Assembly (NCBI GenBank): GCA_028289375.1
Contig: JANQQK010000039.1
Location: 1 to 64,000, forward strand
DNA length: 64,000 nucleotides
Reading direction: 5' to 3'
DNA from: Phycisphaerae bacterium
GTDB lineage: Bacteria > Planctomycetota > Phycisphaerae > UBA1845
This document shows, piece by piece, positions 17,484 through 26,803 of the stretch. The position numbers were made by a program, and so were the translations under genes. Every line of letters starts with the position of its first letter. Within the stretch, counting starts at the first letter, position 1. Under the pieces are notes generated by a model, which did no database searches, was not told the origin of the DNA, and worked only from the letters and a program-made list of their open reading frames with translations.

Positions 17484-19607
17484 TTACTCAGGTCGAACCG
17501 GCGACGACTCCGGAACCTGCACGGCTTCGGCGGCATCTCGGAGGATGGCAGCCACGGTATCACCCGGTGCAAGACCGGCGGCCCGATCCATCGCCTGCGA
17601 CGCTCCCACCGGATCACCACTCGAGTAGAGGATGTACCCAAGAACAAGCCACGCGTCGGCATCGGTCGGGTTGGCCGCGACGTGCAAGCGAAGGGTCTGT
17701 ACGTGTGCGATGAGGTCACCGTCATTGCCATACATCCGTTGTACGTCGATCGGACGGTCGATCACATCCGGCACCAACGAAAGCCCGCGCCGAATGGCGC
17801 CGGCAGCCGCGGAGTAGTTCTCCTGCGAGAACAGTGCCAACGCGTACGACAACTCACCGAATCCATTCTGCGGTGCATCGAGCACCGAGTACGAAAACAG
17901 GCGACGTGCCCCGTCATAGTCACCGTTGCGGAATGCCTCGACGCCTTCGGCAAGGTAGCCATTGTTGACCGGAATGCGCTCCTGCGGTGCAACCGTGACC
18001 GGCGCGGTTGGCCCGACAAACGCGTCGTTCGGATTGGTTGACACGACATTGCCATTCGTCGGCGCAACCGTTCCCGCAGCCTGCACACCGACATTGGGCA
18101 ATACCACATCAGCCCCGTCCACGTAGACTTCCACGGGCTGCTCGACAACAACGGTCGTTGGCCACGGATCGACAACCCAGACCGGCGAGAATCCAACCGA
18201 CGTGTATCGGTAGGGGAATCGATGGAAGTAGCAGTCAAACGCGCTGGCGTATCCGTACGGGTAGTACAGGCCATCATAGAAATGACCATAGTACGCAGCC
18301 CCGCAGCCGATCCGACCACGACCAAATCCGAACCCGACACCGCCATAAACTCCGCCTCCGATGAAACCGCCCCCGAATCCGCCATAGAAGCGGTTGTCGA
18401 AGCGATCGAATTCGCGGCGGTGGTAGAAGGCTGTCAGTGATCCATCACCGATGTGCAGCCCCGCCTGCAGCGAACTGTTGTGGTCGAAATTGGAGTAGCC
18501 GAGATTGATGTTGCCTGCTCGGCCTCGTCCACGATATCCGTTGAACCGAGGCGTATCAAAGCGTGAGCCGGCGTTGAATCCGCGTGAGTTGCCGACATAC
18601 GCCTTCCGCTCCGGAATGTTCCGTGACACGCGCGAACGCGATGCGATGCTCGTCGCCGCCGGTCCGACCAAAGGCCTCGCCAAGTCTGCAACGCCGCCAC
18701 GGTTGCGGCTGAACGTCCGCGTGGTGTTGCCCGATGTCCCGCGAACGCCACGCGTTGTCGGTCCGCCACGCCTTTGTGCGGAACGCGGCACGACGTTGCT
18801 GTTTGTCACCGGGGCGCGGCGAGTCGCACGATTGCTGTTGAAAACTGTGTCGGTCGAACGTCGGCCCGTGACCGGCGATCGGGTGGCCCGCGAGGACGTC
18901 CGCGGCACGACGGATGATCGCGAGGTCCTCGAACGCGTATCGGGGGCAACATTCGAGCGTGTGCCGCGCGACGGGGTCAACGTGTTCGGTGCCCTGCCCG
19001 TGCGACTGAACGAACGTGTGTTGGTTGAGAAATCCCTTCCGCGCGTCGACGGCGTGACCGACTGCCGCGTCGTGCGACTGCTGCTGCGCGGCGAAGTCGA
19101 GCGTGTGGATCGTGACGTTCGTGGCGTTGTCACCGGCGAGCGCGATGTCCGCGATGACGGCGAACGCATGGTGCCAGACCGTGACGTCGATCGGCGTGTG
19201 TTGACCGGAGACCGCGTTGTTGTCCGCGGACTCGATGAACTACGGCGTGAACGCGTGGCCGAGCGCGACGAACCTGCGCGTGAACGCGATGCCCGCGATC
19301 GGGACGTCGATCTCGGAACCGCACTGCGTGAACGGGATGCGCTGGACCGCGACGCCCGGGAGCGCGACGTTCGGGACCGTGGTGCCGACCGAGCAGATGA
19401 CCGCGAACTGCGTGAGCGCGACGCCGAGCGGGCCGAATGATTGGTCGTCCGCGAACGCGATGCGCTGGAACGACTCCGCATCGACGACGACCCGCGGGAC
19501 GCCCGGGAGCGACTCTGCGAGAACACTTCGGGCGACGCGGTCAACGCAATCAGTGCCGACAGCATGGCCACACTCCACCGTTTGGCGCGAAGGTTCGTGT
19601 TCATCAT
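17484..19607 (-). CDS. Secreted Arg/Ser-rich protein with TPR C-terminus
   Basis: 707 residues in four parts. Residues 1-30 form a signal peptide (RAKRWSVAMLSALIALTA) with a cleavage-like site before SQS. Residues about 31-320 are a low-complexity RS tract dominated by Arg, Ser and Thr. Residues about 365-470 are Gly/aromatic-rich (FYGGFGGGFIGGG, YYPYGYAS). Residues about 549-707 hold TPR-like repeats (AFRNGDYDGARRLF, DAWLVLGYILYSSGDPVGAS). AGGAG precedes the tandem ATGs at 19607/19604. A promoter lies upstream. Function is unknown; a cell-envelope or nucleic-acid/polyanion-binding scaffold is possible. It ends 25 nt from the convergent MATE gene. Confidence 0.85.
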   Translation of the reverse strand: MMNTNLRAKRWSVAMLSALIALTASPEVFSQSRSRASRGSSSMRSRSSASRSRTTNHSARSASRSRSSRSSARSAPRSRTSRSRASRSSASRSRSAVPRSTSRSRASRSRAGSSRSATRSRRSSSSPRTTTRSPVNTRRSTSRSGTMRSPSSRTSRSPVTTPRTSRSTRSTSPRSSSRTTRQSVTPSTRGRDFSTNTRSFSRTGRAPNTLTPSRGTRSNVAPDTRSRTSRSSVVPRTSSRATRSPVTGRRSTDTVFNSNRATRRAPVTNSNVVPRSAQRRGGPTTRGVRGTSGNTTRTFSRNRGGVADLARPLVGPAATSIASRSRVSRNIPERKAYVGNSRGFNAGSRFDTPRFNGYRGRGRAGNINLGYSNFDHNSSLQAGLHIGDGSLTAFYHRREFDRFDNRFYGGFGGGFIGGGVYGGVGFGFGRGRIGCGAAYYGHFYDGLYYPYGYASAFDCYFHRFPYRYTSVGFSPVWVVDPWPTTVVVEQPVEVYVDGADVVLPNVGVQAAGTVAPTNGNVVSTNPNDAFVGPTAPVTVAPQERIPVNNGYLAEGVEAFRNGDYDGARRLFSYSVLDAPQNGFGELSYALALFSQENYSAAAGAIRRGLSLVPDVIDRPIDVQRMYGNDGDLIAHVQTLRLHVAANPTDADAWLVLGYILYSSGDPVGASQAMDRAAGLAPGDTVAAILRDAAEAVQVPESSPVRPE

Positions 19608-19681
19608 TGCTTCTCCTGAGTATGCCCGCCTCGGGGAAACGCCGCTCTTGTTCCGAGCCCTCAATAGTTTCTCTATGTTAA

Positions 19682-19710
19682 ATAATAGCACCTGAATGCT
19701 AAATCGGCAA
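19682..19710 (-). promoter_or_regulatory. Promoter of the RS-rich gene
   Basis: TTGCCG (19710-19705), a 17-bp spacer and TATTAT (19687-19682) lie in an AT-rich patch about 75 bp before the ATG. Confidence 0.6.
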
Positions 19711-19788
19711 CGGATTTATCGGATTCCACCCCCCGCCAGAATAATGCGTAAAGCATTTATCTGAAATAACTTAAAGGTGATCGATGTG

Positions 19789-20484
19789 TCAGGAAAGTTT
19801 GCTGAGCAGCGCCGGAATCTCATCAAGCCGGCTGATCTGGTAGTCCGGATGGGCCTTCCCGACGTCATGGATGCGGCGGTCGCGGCAGATCCACGCGGCC
19901 TGGATGCCGAAATTCTGAGCGCCCTCGATGTCACTGTGCAGCGAATCGCCGACGTGCAGGACCTCGGCTGGCTGGACGTTCATCATCTCGCACGCCTTGG
20001 CGAAAATGGCTGGCTCGGGCTTGTAGCAACGGGCGTCCTCGCTGGAGAGGATCGCGTCGAAACGCAAGCTGTGCTTCTCGATGGCGGCCAACAGATGGTC
20101 GGTGTCGGCATTCGAGACGCAGCAGATCGGCAGATCGATCGAGGCGATGGCGGCAGCGGCTTCGGTGTGCAAATGCGGATCACACCAGTAGGCGTACAGG
20201 CGGTCTGCGTAGGGATTCGGATCGACATCGCCGACGAGGGGCTTGAGCGTTTCGATCAGGCTTTCACACTCGCATTCATGAAGCGTTTTGAATCCGTCGT
20301 GGTTGCAGGTCTCGATCATCCTGAAGAAGCGATTGCCCCACGCGACGGTCAACTCGGCAGCGGACATGTCCAGCTTGAAGTCGGTGACCACTTGCTGGCA
20401 AACAGATTCGACGGCTTCCACATCGCCCGCAGCCACGGTGCCGTAGAAATCGAGAAACAAGGCTTTGAAGCGACGTTCGGACAC
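19789..20484 (-). CDS. HAD-superfamily hydrolase
   Basis: 231 residues with the four HAD motifs: LDFYGT (nucleophile Asp near residue 12), CVSNAD (motif II), YKPEPAIF (motif III Lys) and HVGDSLHSDIEGA (motif IV). The cap is a helical insert between motifs I and II. Such enzymes are phosphatases or dehalogenases; the substrate cannot be read. It starts with GTG 20484, preceded by GGAAGG, and is the last gene of the ribosomal run, 42 nt after the HIT gene. Confidence 0.9.
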   Translation of the reverse strand: MSERRFKALFLDFYGTVAAGDVEAVESVCQQVVTDFKLDMSAAELTVAWGNRFFRMIETCNHDGFKTLHECECESLIETLKPLVGDVDPNPYADRLYAYWCDPHLHTEAAAAIASIDLPICCVSNADTDHLLAAIEKHSLRFDAILSSEDARCYKPEPAIFAKACEMMNVQPAEVLHVGDSLHSDIEGAQNFGIQAAWICRDRRIHDVGKAHPDYQISRLDEIPALLSKLS

Positions 20485-20526
20485 AGGATGGCCTTCCCTT
20501 GGCGTGCAGTCTCAGCAGTCCGGGTT

Positions 20527-20958
20527 CTACCGCGTTTCGAGATACCCGGCGATTCGTTCGAGCAGTGATTCCGCCTCACCTGCGGCGTAGGTCCCCGCAT
20601 TCCATCGGAATCCGAGACCATCGCCATCGCGACGCGGAACGATGTGCAAGTGTACATGGTCGACTACCTGACCGGCGACGGAACCGTTGTTCTGCAGGAT
20701 GTTGACCCCACTCGCGCCGGTTGCGGACATGATGGCCTGCACCAGTGTCGGGAGATGACGCGCAAGCGATGCGGCTGCGTCTGGCGTCATATCCTCCATG
20801 CGTCTGGCATGCCGCCTCGGGATGAGCAGCGTATGTCCGGACGCCAGCGGTGCGATGTCGAGAAACGCGTAGGCGTCTTCGGTATCCAGAACGCGGTGGG
20901 ACGGTATGTCCCCAGCCATGATCTTGCAGAACACGCAGTCGGCGTCGGTCGTCATCAT
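20527..20958 (-). CDS. HIT-family nucleotide hydrolase/transferase
   Basis: 143 residues. The N-terminus CVFCKIMAGDIPSH is typical of the HinT-like branch, and the catalytic triad HVHLHIVP is at about 109-116. Such proteins hydrolyse purine nucleoside phosphoramidates or related compounds. It is 18 nt downstream of rplQ, so it should be on the ribosomal transcript. Confidence 0.93.
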   Translation of the reverse strand: MMTTDADCVFCKIMAGDIPSHRVLDTEDAYAFLDIAPLASGHTLLIPRRHARRMEDMTPDAAASLARHLPTLVQAIMSATGASGVNILQNNGSVAGQVVDHVHLHIVPRRDGDGLGFRWNAGTYAAGEAESLLERIAGYLETR

Positions 20959-20976
20959 TCCACCGACTCGCCTGCC

Positions 20977-21681
20977 CTACTCTTCCTTGGTCTCTTCAGC
21001 GGCGGAATCGGCGGATTCCTCAGCCACCGGCTCAGCGGGTGCTTCCTCGACCGCCGGTTCCGGGGCTTTAGTCGATGACGTGCCAGCCTTGCTTGCCTTG
21101 ATGGCGGCGGCGTAGCGAGCATCGGCTCTTCGGCGGCGGGCGCCTTTCGCAGCTTTGGTGACGCTGCCCGGATGCTCTTCATCACCGACGAGTTCCAGGA
21201 CGGCCAACGGCGACTGGTCACCCACGCGACGCTTGGCCAGCTTGATGAGACGCGTGTAACCGCCGTCACGACCGTCGTACTGCGTCGAGACGGACTCGAT
21301 AAGCCGGTGCGAAATGGTCTCAGCCGTAAACTCAAGACGACCCTTGGGCTGCCCCGTGCGGTGCCGGCGACCTGTCTTGGCAGCGATCACCTGAGCGCGG
21401 GCGGCGTCGGACATCATCTCGTAGCTGCCACGATGCTCGCGGGGGATGAGCGAACGCTCGCCGAGCAGCTTATGGATGCGACGACGCGCGACAAGGTCAC
21501 CCTTCTTCGCTCGCTTGGCCAGCGTGATCAGCTTTTCAGCGAACGGGCGAACGTCCTTCGCCTTCGGCAGCGTCGTCGTGATCTTGCCATGCTCGAACAG
21601 CGACTGGGCCAGGTTGCGTCGCAGCGCCTTACGGTGCGACGTGGTACGGTTCAGCTTGCGTTGTGAGACGCGGTGGTTCAT
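20977..21681 (-). CDS. rplQ: 50S ribosomal protein L17, extended
   Basis: The core is unmistakable: MNHRVSQRKLNRTTSHRKA at the N-terminus and RDGGYTRLIKLAKRRVGD later. At 234 residues it is about 100 longer than the E. coli protein. An insert lies at about 75-125 (GERSLIPREHRGSYEMMSD and on) and an Ala/Glu-rich acidic tail at about 190-234. It follows rpoA by 21 nt, the standard order. Confidence 0.96.
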   Translation of the reverse strand: MNHRVSQRKLNRTTSHRKALRRNLAQSLFEHGKITTTLPKAKDVRPFAEKLITLAKRAKKGDLVARRRIHKLLGERSLIPREHRGSYEMMSDAARAQVIAAKTGRRHRTGQPKGRLEFTAETISHRLIESVSTQYDGRDGGYTRLIKLAKRRVGDQSPLAVLELVGDEEHPGSVTKAAKGARRRRADARYAAAIKASKAGTSSTKAPEPAVEEAPAEPVAEESADSAAEETKEE

Positions 21682-21702
21682 GGGTCACCTACGGTTGCAC
21701 TG

Positions 21703-22824
21703 CTAGTTGGGGTCCGCCGGAACGGACATCTCTGTTTCGGTGGAACCGGACGCCGTGCCGCCCGGAGCATCCGAGACGTACGCGTCCGAACTGAAATACT
21801 GCGTCTGGGCTGGCGGCGCGGGCGGCGGAGATCCACCGCCACCGTCCATTGACATGCCCAGCGACAAGCCGAGGTCGGCCAGTTTGCGACGGACCTCACG
21901 CAACGAAGTCTTGCCAAAGCTGCGAAGGCGGAGCAGGTCTGCCTCGCTCTTGCTGGCCAGTTCGCCGATCGTCGCGATTCGGGCGGCTTCGAGGCAATTG
22001 CTCGAACGCACGGAGAGGTCCAGCTCGGAGACAGACTTGCTGAGCAGCTTTTCCATCTCGTCGTTGACCTGCGACGACTGCATCTGCACTGGAGCAGCAG
22101 ACTGAATATAGTCAGAACCCAATTCGTGATACTGCACGAACGGGTTGAGGTGCTTGCGAAGAATCTTGGAGGCTTCGACCAGCGCGTCCTCAGGCAACAC
22201 CGTGCCGTCGGTCCACACTTCCAGGATCAGCCGATCGTAATTGGTGCGCTGACCGACACGGGTATCTTCGGTGCGGTAGCGAACGCGAATCACGGGCGAG
22301 TAGATCGAATCCACCGCGATGACACCGACTTCCTGCTCAGCCGGGCGGTTTTCCTCGGCCGTCGCATAACCGCGACCCCGTGTCACGACCATCTCCAGCT
22401 GGAATTCGACGTCGTCGGTCAGCGTCGCCAACACGTGATCGTGATCCAGAATGTCGATGGAAGCATCGGCTTCGATGTCACCGGCGACGACCGGACCCTT
22501 CGTGTTCTTGTGAACACGCATGGTCTTGGGCTCGTCGGCCTCGCAGTCGACGATCAATCCTTTGACGTTCAGGATGATGTTGGTGACATCCTCGAGGACA
22601 CCGGGGATGGACATAAATTCATGGGGCGCACCGGCGATTTTGACGGAGCTGACGGCTGCCCCTTCCAAGCTGGAAAGCAGCACGCGCCGCAGCGAGTTTC
22701 CGACGGTGACGCCGAAACCACGCTCGAACGGTTCAATGCGGAACAGTCCGTACGTATCCGTACTGACGGATTCATCCCGCTGAACCTCACTGGGCAACTC
22801 CAAACCACGCCATCTAATACGCAT
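21703..22824 (-). CDS. rpoA: RNA polymerase alpha subunit
   Basis: 373 residues. The alpha-NTD (LFRIEPFERGFGVTVGNSLR, about 27-46) drives assembly. The alpha-CTD (about 255-325; RSSNCLEAARIATIGELA) binds DNA UP elements and activators. A Gly/Pro/Ser-rich tail of about 45 residues follows the CTD. AGGAG precedes ATG 22824. The usual upstream neighbour rpsD is missing, leaving a 341-nt gap after rpsK. Confidence 0.97.
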   Translation of the reverse strand: MRIRWRGLELPSEVQRDESVSTDTYGLFRIEPFERGFGVTVGNSLRRVLLSSLEGAAVSSVKIAGAPHEFMSIPGVLEDVTNIILNVKGLIVDCEADEPKTMRVHKNTKGPVVAGDIEADASIDILDHDHVLATLTDDVEFQLEMVVTRGRGYATAEENRPAEQEVGVIAVDSIYSPVIRVRYRTEDTRVGQRTNYDRLILEVWTDGTVLPEDALVEASKILRKHLNPFVQYHELGSDYIQSAAPVQMQSSQVNDEMEKLLSKSVSELDLSVRSSNCLEAARIATIGELASKSEADLLRLRSFGKTSLREVRRKLADLGLSLGMSMDGGGGSPPPAPPAQTQYFSSDAYVSDAPGGTASGSTETEMSVPADPN

Positions 22825-23165
22825 TCAACACCTCTCCTGCCGCCGAAAGATACCTGTCCGCCCACCAAGTCAAGGCGGGCTTTTCGCCTAGCGACTGCGC
22901 ATCCCGCCGATGAGCAACGCCCCGACCGGAATCTGCACATGCTCCCGAGAAGGCAAGGCCACGATCCGTCCTTCACGACGATCCGACAGCCGCTTCATCC
23001 ATCGCTGTCGCGTCGCCTGATTTTCCCCCGACAGGTCACGCACAGCACTCAGTCTGCCGCAACTCACTGCACGATCCTGCTTACCATCCCCCGAACTCAA
23101 CTTTACACCACCACGGGCGACCCGATTGGTCACGTCGCCAGGACGCAACGGACGCCCGCGCTGTC
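22825..23165. other. Gap between rpsK and rpoA where rpsD would be expected
   Basis: No S4 sequence is found. Reading leftward, a frame ending at TAG 22888-22890 stays open through the gap, with an ATG 28 codons before its end (near 22.97 kb), but it has no family match and no ribosome site I trust. A stem GCCCGCC-N7-GGTGGGC lies just before the rpoA ribosome site and could be a regulatory hairpin. Confidence 0.5.
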
Positions 23166-23549
23166 CTACACTCGCCGTCGCTTCGCGGGTCGACAACCGT
23201 TGTGCGGAATCGGCGTTACGTCCTCGATCGACTGAATCCGCATGCCCGCGCCTTGAAGCGCCGTGATGGCCGACTCGCGTCCGGAACCTGGTCCCTTCAC
23301 GCGAACCTCCACTTCCATCAGGCCGAATTTCTTGGCCGCGTGGGCCGCCTGCTCTGCCGCACGCTGCGCGGCGAACGGGGTGCTCTTTCGCGTGCCTTTG
23401 AACCCAACGGTACCCGCCGACGCCCACGAGAGGACCTCGCCATTGACGTCGGTAATCGTCACCATCGTGTTGTTGAACGTGGCCTTGATGTGCGCGATTC
23501 CTCGCGCGACATTGCGACGCGTGCGTTTCTTGCCTGGACCCTTAGCCAC
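23166..23549 (-). CDS. rpsK: 30S ribosomal protein S11
   Basis: 127 residues, normal length. [15 protein letters not shown] and [12 protein letters not shown] are S11 signatures. The start is GTG 23549, 8 nt inside the end of rpsM and 7 nt after AAGGAG; the longer frame is rpsM read out of phase. S11 forms part of the 30S platform. Confidence 0.96.
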   Translation of the reverse strand: MAKGPGKKRTRRNVARGIAHIKATFNNTMVTITDVNGEVLSWASAGTVGFKGTRKSTPFAAQRAAEQAAHAAKKFGLMEVEVRVKGPGSGRESAITALQGAGMRIQSIEDVTPIPHNGCRPAKRRRV

Positions 23550-23931
23550 GGTGCAACTCCTTGATACCCTTCTTGCCGGCCACAGTCTTCTTTGGTCCCT
23601 TGCGTGTGCGTGCGTTGCAACGCGTGCGCTGGCCTCGGACCGGCAGGCCGACGCGATGCCGCATGCCGCGATAACAGGCGATGTCACGCAGACGAGCGAT
23701 GCACGCCGAGACGTGCCGACGCGCCTGACCTTCGACCGTATAGCTGCGGTCAATGATGCCCGCGATCCGCGACACTTCGTCCTCAGTCAGATCCTTGGAT
23801 TTGACTTTGAAGTCGATGCCCGCTTCCTTGAGGATCTGCCGGGCGGTGTGCGGCCCAATTCCGTAGATATAGCGCAGGGAGTATTCAACCTGCTTGTTTG
23901 CTGGAATATCGACGCCTGCGATACGTGGCAT
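23542..23931 (-). CDS. rpsM: 30S ribosomal protein S13
   Basis: 129 residues beginning [35 protein letters not shown] and the basic C-tail are diagnostic. S13 contacts the P-site tRNA and the 50S subunit. Spacing to rpmJ is 12 nt, and rpsK overlaps its end. Confidence 0.97.
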   Translation of the reverse strand: MPRIAGVDIPANKQVEYSLRYIYGIGPHTARQILKEAGIDFKVKSKDLTEDEVSRIAGIIDRSYTVEGQARRHVSACIARLRDIACYRGMRHRVGLPVRGQRTRCNARTRKGPKKTVAGKKGIKELHRG

Positions 23932-23943
23932 GCGACTGCTCCT

Positions 23944-24060
23944 TTAACCCTGACGCTGCTTGTGACGCGGATTCGACGAGCAGACCACCCGCACGATGCC
24001 CTTGCGCTTCACAACCTTGCAATTCTCACAAATTCGTTTCACACTCGCTCGGACTTTCAT
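23944..24060 (-). CDS. rpmJ: 50S ribosomal protein L36
   Basis: 38 residues, [17 protein letters not shown] at the start. The zinc ligands Cys11, Cys14, Cys27 and His33 are all present, so it is the zinc-binding (C+) form. It lies between map and rpsM, but infA is not beside it. Confidence 0.96.
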   Translation of the reverse strand: MKVRASVKRICENCKVVKRKGIVRVVCSSNPRHKQRQG

Positions 24061-24113
24061 CCTTCGTACTCCTTGCGATGCGCCGATTCGCGCACTAACT
24101 GAGGACAGCGCCC

Positions 24114-24962
24114 CTAAGGGCCTGTCAGAATGACGACACCCTTGTCGGTCATCGCCAATGTATGCTCAAAATGGGCCGCCCAGCTTCCGTCACGTGTGAC
24201 GATAACCCAGCGGTCCGCATCACTGTAGCGCACCTCATGCGTTCCGGCATTGACCATCGGCTCAACCGCAATGGTCATGTTCGAACGCAGCCGAAAATCT
24301 GATTTCGCCTGCTTGCGATCGTGGTAGTTCGGCACCTTGGGTTCCTCGTGCATCTGTTGGCCAATACCATGACCGACGAAGTCACGAACAACCGAAAACC
24401 CGTTCTGCTCAACGTATTCCTGCATTTTGGAGGCGACTTCACCCCACATCCGATCGGGGGCCATCTCCTCAATAGCGAGTTTCAACGTGTTTTCCGTCAC
24501 GTCAAGCAGTTTTTGTGCATTTTCGTCAATTTCGCCAATCGCGAGCGTCCGGGCCGCGTCTCCGCAATACCCTTCAAGTCTCACTCCACAATCGACACTG
24601 ACAATGTCGCCTTCGTTCAGCACGCGGTCGCCCGGAATTCCGTGGACGATTTCCTCGTTCACGCTGATGCACAACGCGGCCGGAAAGGCGATCCGCGCCT
24701 GCGGGTTGACCACACCCTTGAAGAGCGCCGTCGCGCCGGCGTCGGCGATCCGCTTCTCGGCGAGTTCGTTCAACTCTGCCGTCGTGATGCCGGGCTTTAC
24801 CGTTTCGCGGACCTCCTCATGAACCTGGTACACGAGGTGACCTGCTTTGCGCATCAGATCAATCTCGCGCTGACTCTTGAGAATGATCCCACGCTGGCCC
24901 ATCGACGATTGCTTCGCTTTCTGCATCCTGTCCAACGACTTCTTCACCGCCAAATCGCCCAT
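24114..24962 (-). CDS. map: Methionine aminopeptidase, type I
   Basis: Removes the initiator Met from new proteins using two metal ions. The ligand set D, D, H, E, E is visible in [43 protein letters not shown] and HFEHTLAMT. At 282 residues it carries a 25-residue basic N-terminal extension; internal ATGs exist, so the start is uncertain. It follows secY directly; adk, usually between them, is absent. Confidence 0.95.
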   Translation of the reverse strand: MGDLAVKKSLDRMQKAKQSSMGQRGIILKSQREIDLMRKAGHLVYQVHEEVRETVKPGITTAELNELAEKRIADAGATALFKGVVNPQARIAFPAALCISVNEEIVHGIPGDRVLNEGDIVSVDCGVRLEGYCGDAARTLAIGEIDENAQKLLDVTENTLKLAIEEMAPDRMWGEVASKMQEYVEQNGFSVVRDFVGHGIGQQMHEEPKVPNYHDRKQAKSDFRLRSNMTIAVEPMVNAGTHEVRYSDADRWVIVTRDGSWAAHFEHTLAMTDKGVVILTGP

Positions 24963-24964
24963 GC

Positions 24965-26308
24965 TCAGGACATTCGTCCGCGAATCTGGCCCTCGCCACC
25001 AAGGAAGCCTTCATAGTTACGCATAATCAGGCTGGCTTCGATACGCTGGACAACATCCAACGCCACACTCACGACAATGAGCAATCCCGTTCCGCCCAGA
25101 AACGCCGAGACGAAGAACGGTATCTGCAACCACTCGCCGATGATCGTCGGAATAATCGCAATCAGGGCAAGAAAGGCCGCGCCGACATACGTGATGCGGC
25201 CCATCACTTTTTCAAGATAGTCAGCGGTGCGCTTGCCTGGACGAAGTCCCGGAATGAAGCTGCCATAGTCACGCAGGTTGTTGGCCATCTCCTTCGGCTG
25301 GAACTGAACGGTGGTCCAGAAGTACGCGAAGAAAAAGACCATGCCAACATAGGTCAGGACGTAGAGGAATCCACCCGTGCCAAACGCGTTGGCCAGGAAG
25401 TTCCATGGTCCGCCGCGGAAACCGGCTGCAAGCTGCTGAAAGAGCACGCTCGGGAAGATCAGCAACGAGCTGGCGAAGATGATCGGCATCACCCCACCGT
25501 GGTTCACGCGAAGCGGAAGGTATTGGCGCTGACCGCCATAGACACGGCGGCCACGCGTCTGCTTGGCCTGCTGAATCGGGATGCGACGTTGGCCTTGCGT
25601 GATCAGAATCGAGCCAGCCACGACACCCACGAAGGCAACGACGAGGAACAGTATCTTCGACGGGCCAAGGGCGTCTCCACCAATCGACGTCACGGTGAAA
25701 TCGGCATTGTCGTAAACATACATCACCGCCTGTGGCATCTGCGCGATGATACCGGCCATGATGATCAGCGACACACCATTTCCAATGCCGTACTTGTCCA
25801 CCTGTTCGCCAAGCCACATCAGGAAGATCGTCCCGCTGGTCAGTGCCAGCAGACACATGATCCAATAGAAAATGGATCCACTGAAGTCGGCGTAGACAAA
25901 CTGATTGGCGTGCAGATAGCGCATCCAAATTGTGCCCTGAATCAAACAGAGCAGAACCGTTGAGTATCGCGTGTATTCGGTGATTTTCTTGCGACCCGCC
26001 TCGCCTTCCTTCGACAACTTTTCGAGGGAGGGCACAACCGTCACAAGCAACTGGAAAATAATCGACGCCGAGATGTACGGCATGATGCCCAGACCAAAAA
26101 TCGTACTCTGGCCAAGATCACCACCGGTGAACATCGCGAAGTACTGACCAAAGTCACCCAGGCCAGCTGACTGCCCCATCGCTTCCTGGTCGACACCGGG
26201 AATGGGCACGTAAAAGCCAAGCCGGTAAATGCCGAGCATTCCCATGGTGAACAGCAGCTTGTTCCGCAGTTCCGGTACTTTGAAGATGTTCAGAAACGTC
26301 TTAAGCAT
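24965..26308 (-). CDS. secY: Protein translocase subunit SecY
   Basis: 447 residues with ten hydrophobic helices. Signatures include GIYRLGFYVPIPGVD, FTGGDLGQSTIFGLGIMPYI and RPGKRTADYLEKV. It is the channel of the Sec translocon with SecE (also in this window). It follows rplO by 12 nt. Confidence 0.97.
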   Translation of the reverse strand: MLKTFLNIFKVPELRNKLLFTMGMLGIYRLGFYVPIPGVDQEAMGQSAGLGDFGQYFAMFTGGDLGQSTIFGLGIMPYISASIIFQLLVTVVPSLEKLSKEGEAGRKKITEYTRYSTVLLCLIQGTIWMRYLHANQFVYADFSGSIFYWIMCLLALTSGTIFLMWLGEQVDKYGIGNGVSLIIMAGIIAQMPQAVMYVYDNADFTVTSIGGDALGPSKILFLVVAFVGVVAGSILITQGQRRIPIQQAKQTRGRRVYGGQRQYLPLRVNHGGVMPIIFASSLLIFPSVLFQQLAAGFRGGPWNFLANAFGTGGFLYVLTYVGMVFFFAYFWTTVQFQPKEMANNLRDYGSFIPGLRPGKRTADYLEKVMGRITYVGAAFLALIAIIPTIIGEWLQIPFFVSAFLGGTGLLIVVSVALDVVQRIEASLIMRNYEGFLGGEGQIRGRMS

Positions 26309-26320
26309 GGTTCTTCCAGA

Positions 26321-26791
26321 TTACTGATCCGCCGATGGGCGGTTGTTGACGACTTTGGCTTCGCCACCGGCCGCTGAAATCTTCTCAGCCGCCTGCTTGC
26401 TGAACTTGTGGGCTTCAACAGTCAGTTTCTTGGACAACTTGCCGAATCCGAGAACCTTGACGCCAAGACGCTTGTGACGAATCAGGCCCGCTTCCGACAG
26501 CGACGCGAAGGTCACGTGGCCACCCGATTCAAAGCGTTCCTCAAGGTCCTTGACGTTTACCACGTTGTAACGGGTGGCAAAATTGATGTTGTTGAAACCG
26601 CGCTTGGGCAAACGACGGAACAGCGGCATCTGGCCACCCTCGGCCATGCCGCGACTCTTCCAGCCGGCGCGCTGACCGGCACCTTTGTGACCGCGTCCGG
26701 CGGTCTTGCCGTTTCCGCTTCCGGTACCACGACCAATGCGTTTTCGCTTGCGATGGGCACCGGCCAGTTTCGTGATGTCGGTAATGTTCAT
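26321..26791 (-). CDS. rplO: 50S ribosomal protein L15
   Basis: 156 residues. The Gly/Arg-rich N-terminus KRIGRGTGSGNGKTAGRGHK and the segment RLPKRGFNN are diagnostic. It directly follows rpsE (12 nt), so rpmD (L30) is missing from its usual slot. Confidence 0.97.
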   Translation of the reverse strand: MNITDITKLAGAHRKRKRIGRGTGSGNGKTAGRGHKGAGQRAGWKSRGMAEGGQMPLFRRLPKRGFNNINFATRYNVVNVKDLEERFESGGHVTFASLSEAGLIRHKRLGVKVLGFGKLSKKLTVEAHKFSKQAAEKISAAGGEAKVVNNRPSADQ

Positions 26792-26803
26792 GACGGTTAT
26801 CCG

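Noticed and set aside
18505-19440. Arg/Glu/Asp-rich plus-strand frame opposite the RS-rich protein
   Set aside because: It is the reverse complement of the RS-coding tract. The minus frame has signal peptide, ribosome site and promoter, so that strand was preferred.
19730-19775. Weak AATGC...GCATT stem as terminator of the HAD gene
   Set aside because: The stem is only about 5-6 bp and not followed by a clean T-run.
22888-23427. Minus-strand frame running from rpsK into the gap
   Set aside because: The upstream half is rpsK in another phase. Only a possible short C-terminal part in the gap remains, noted as uncertain and not called a gene.
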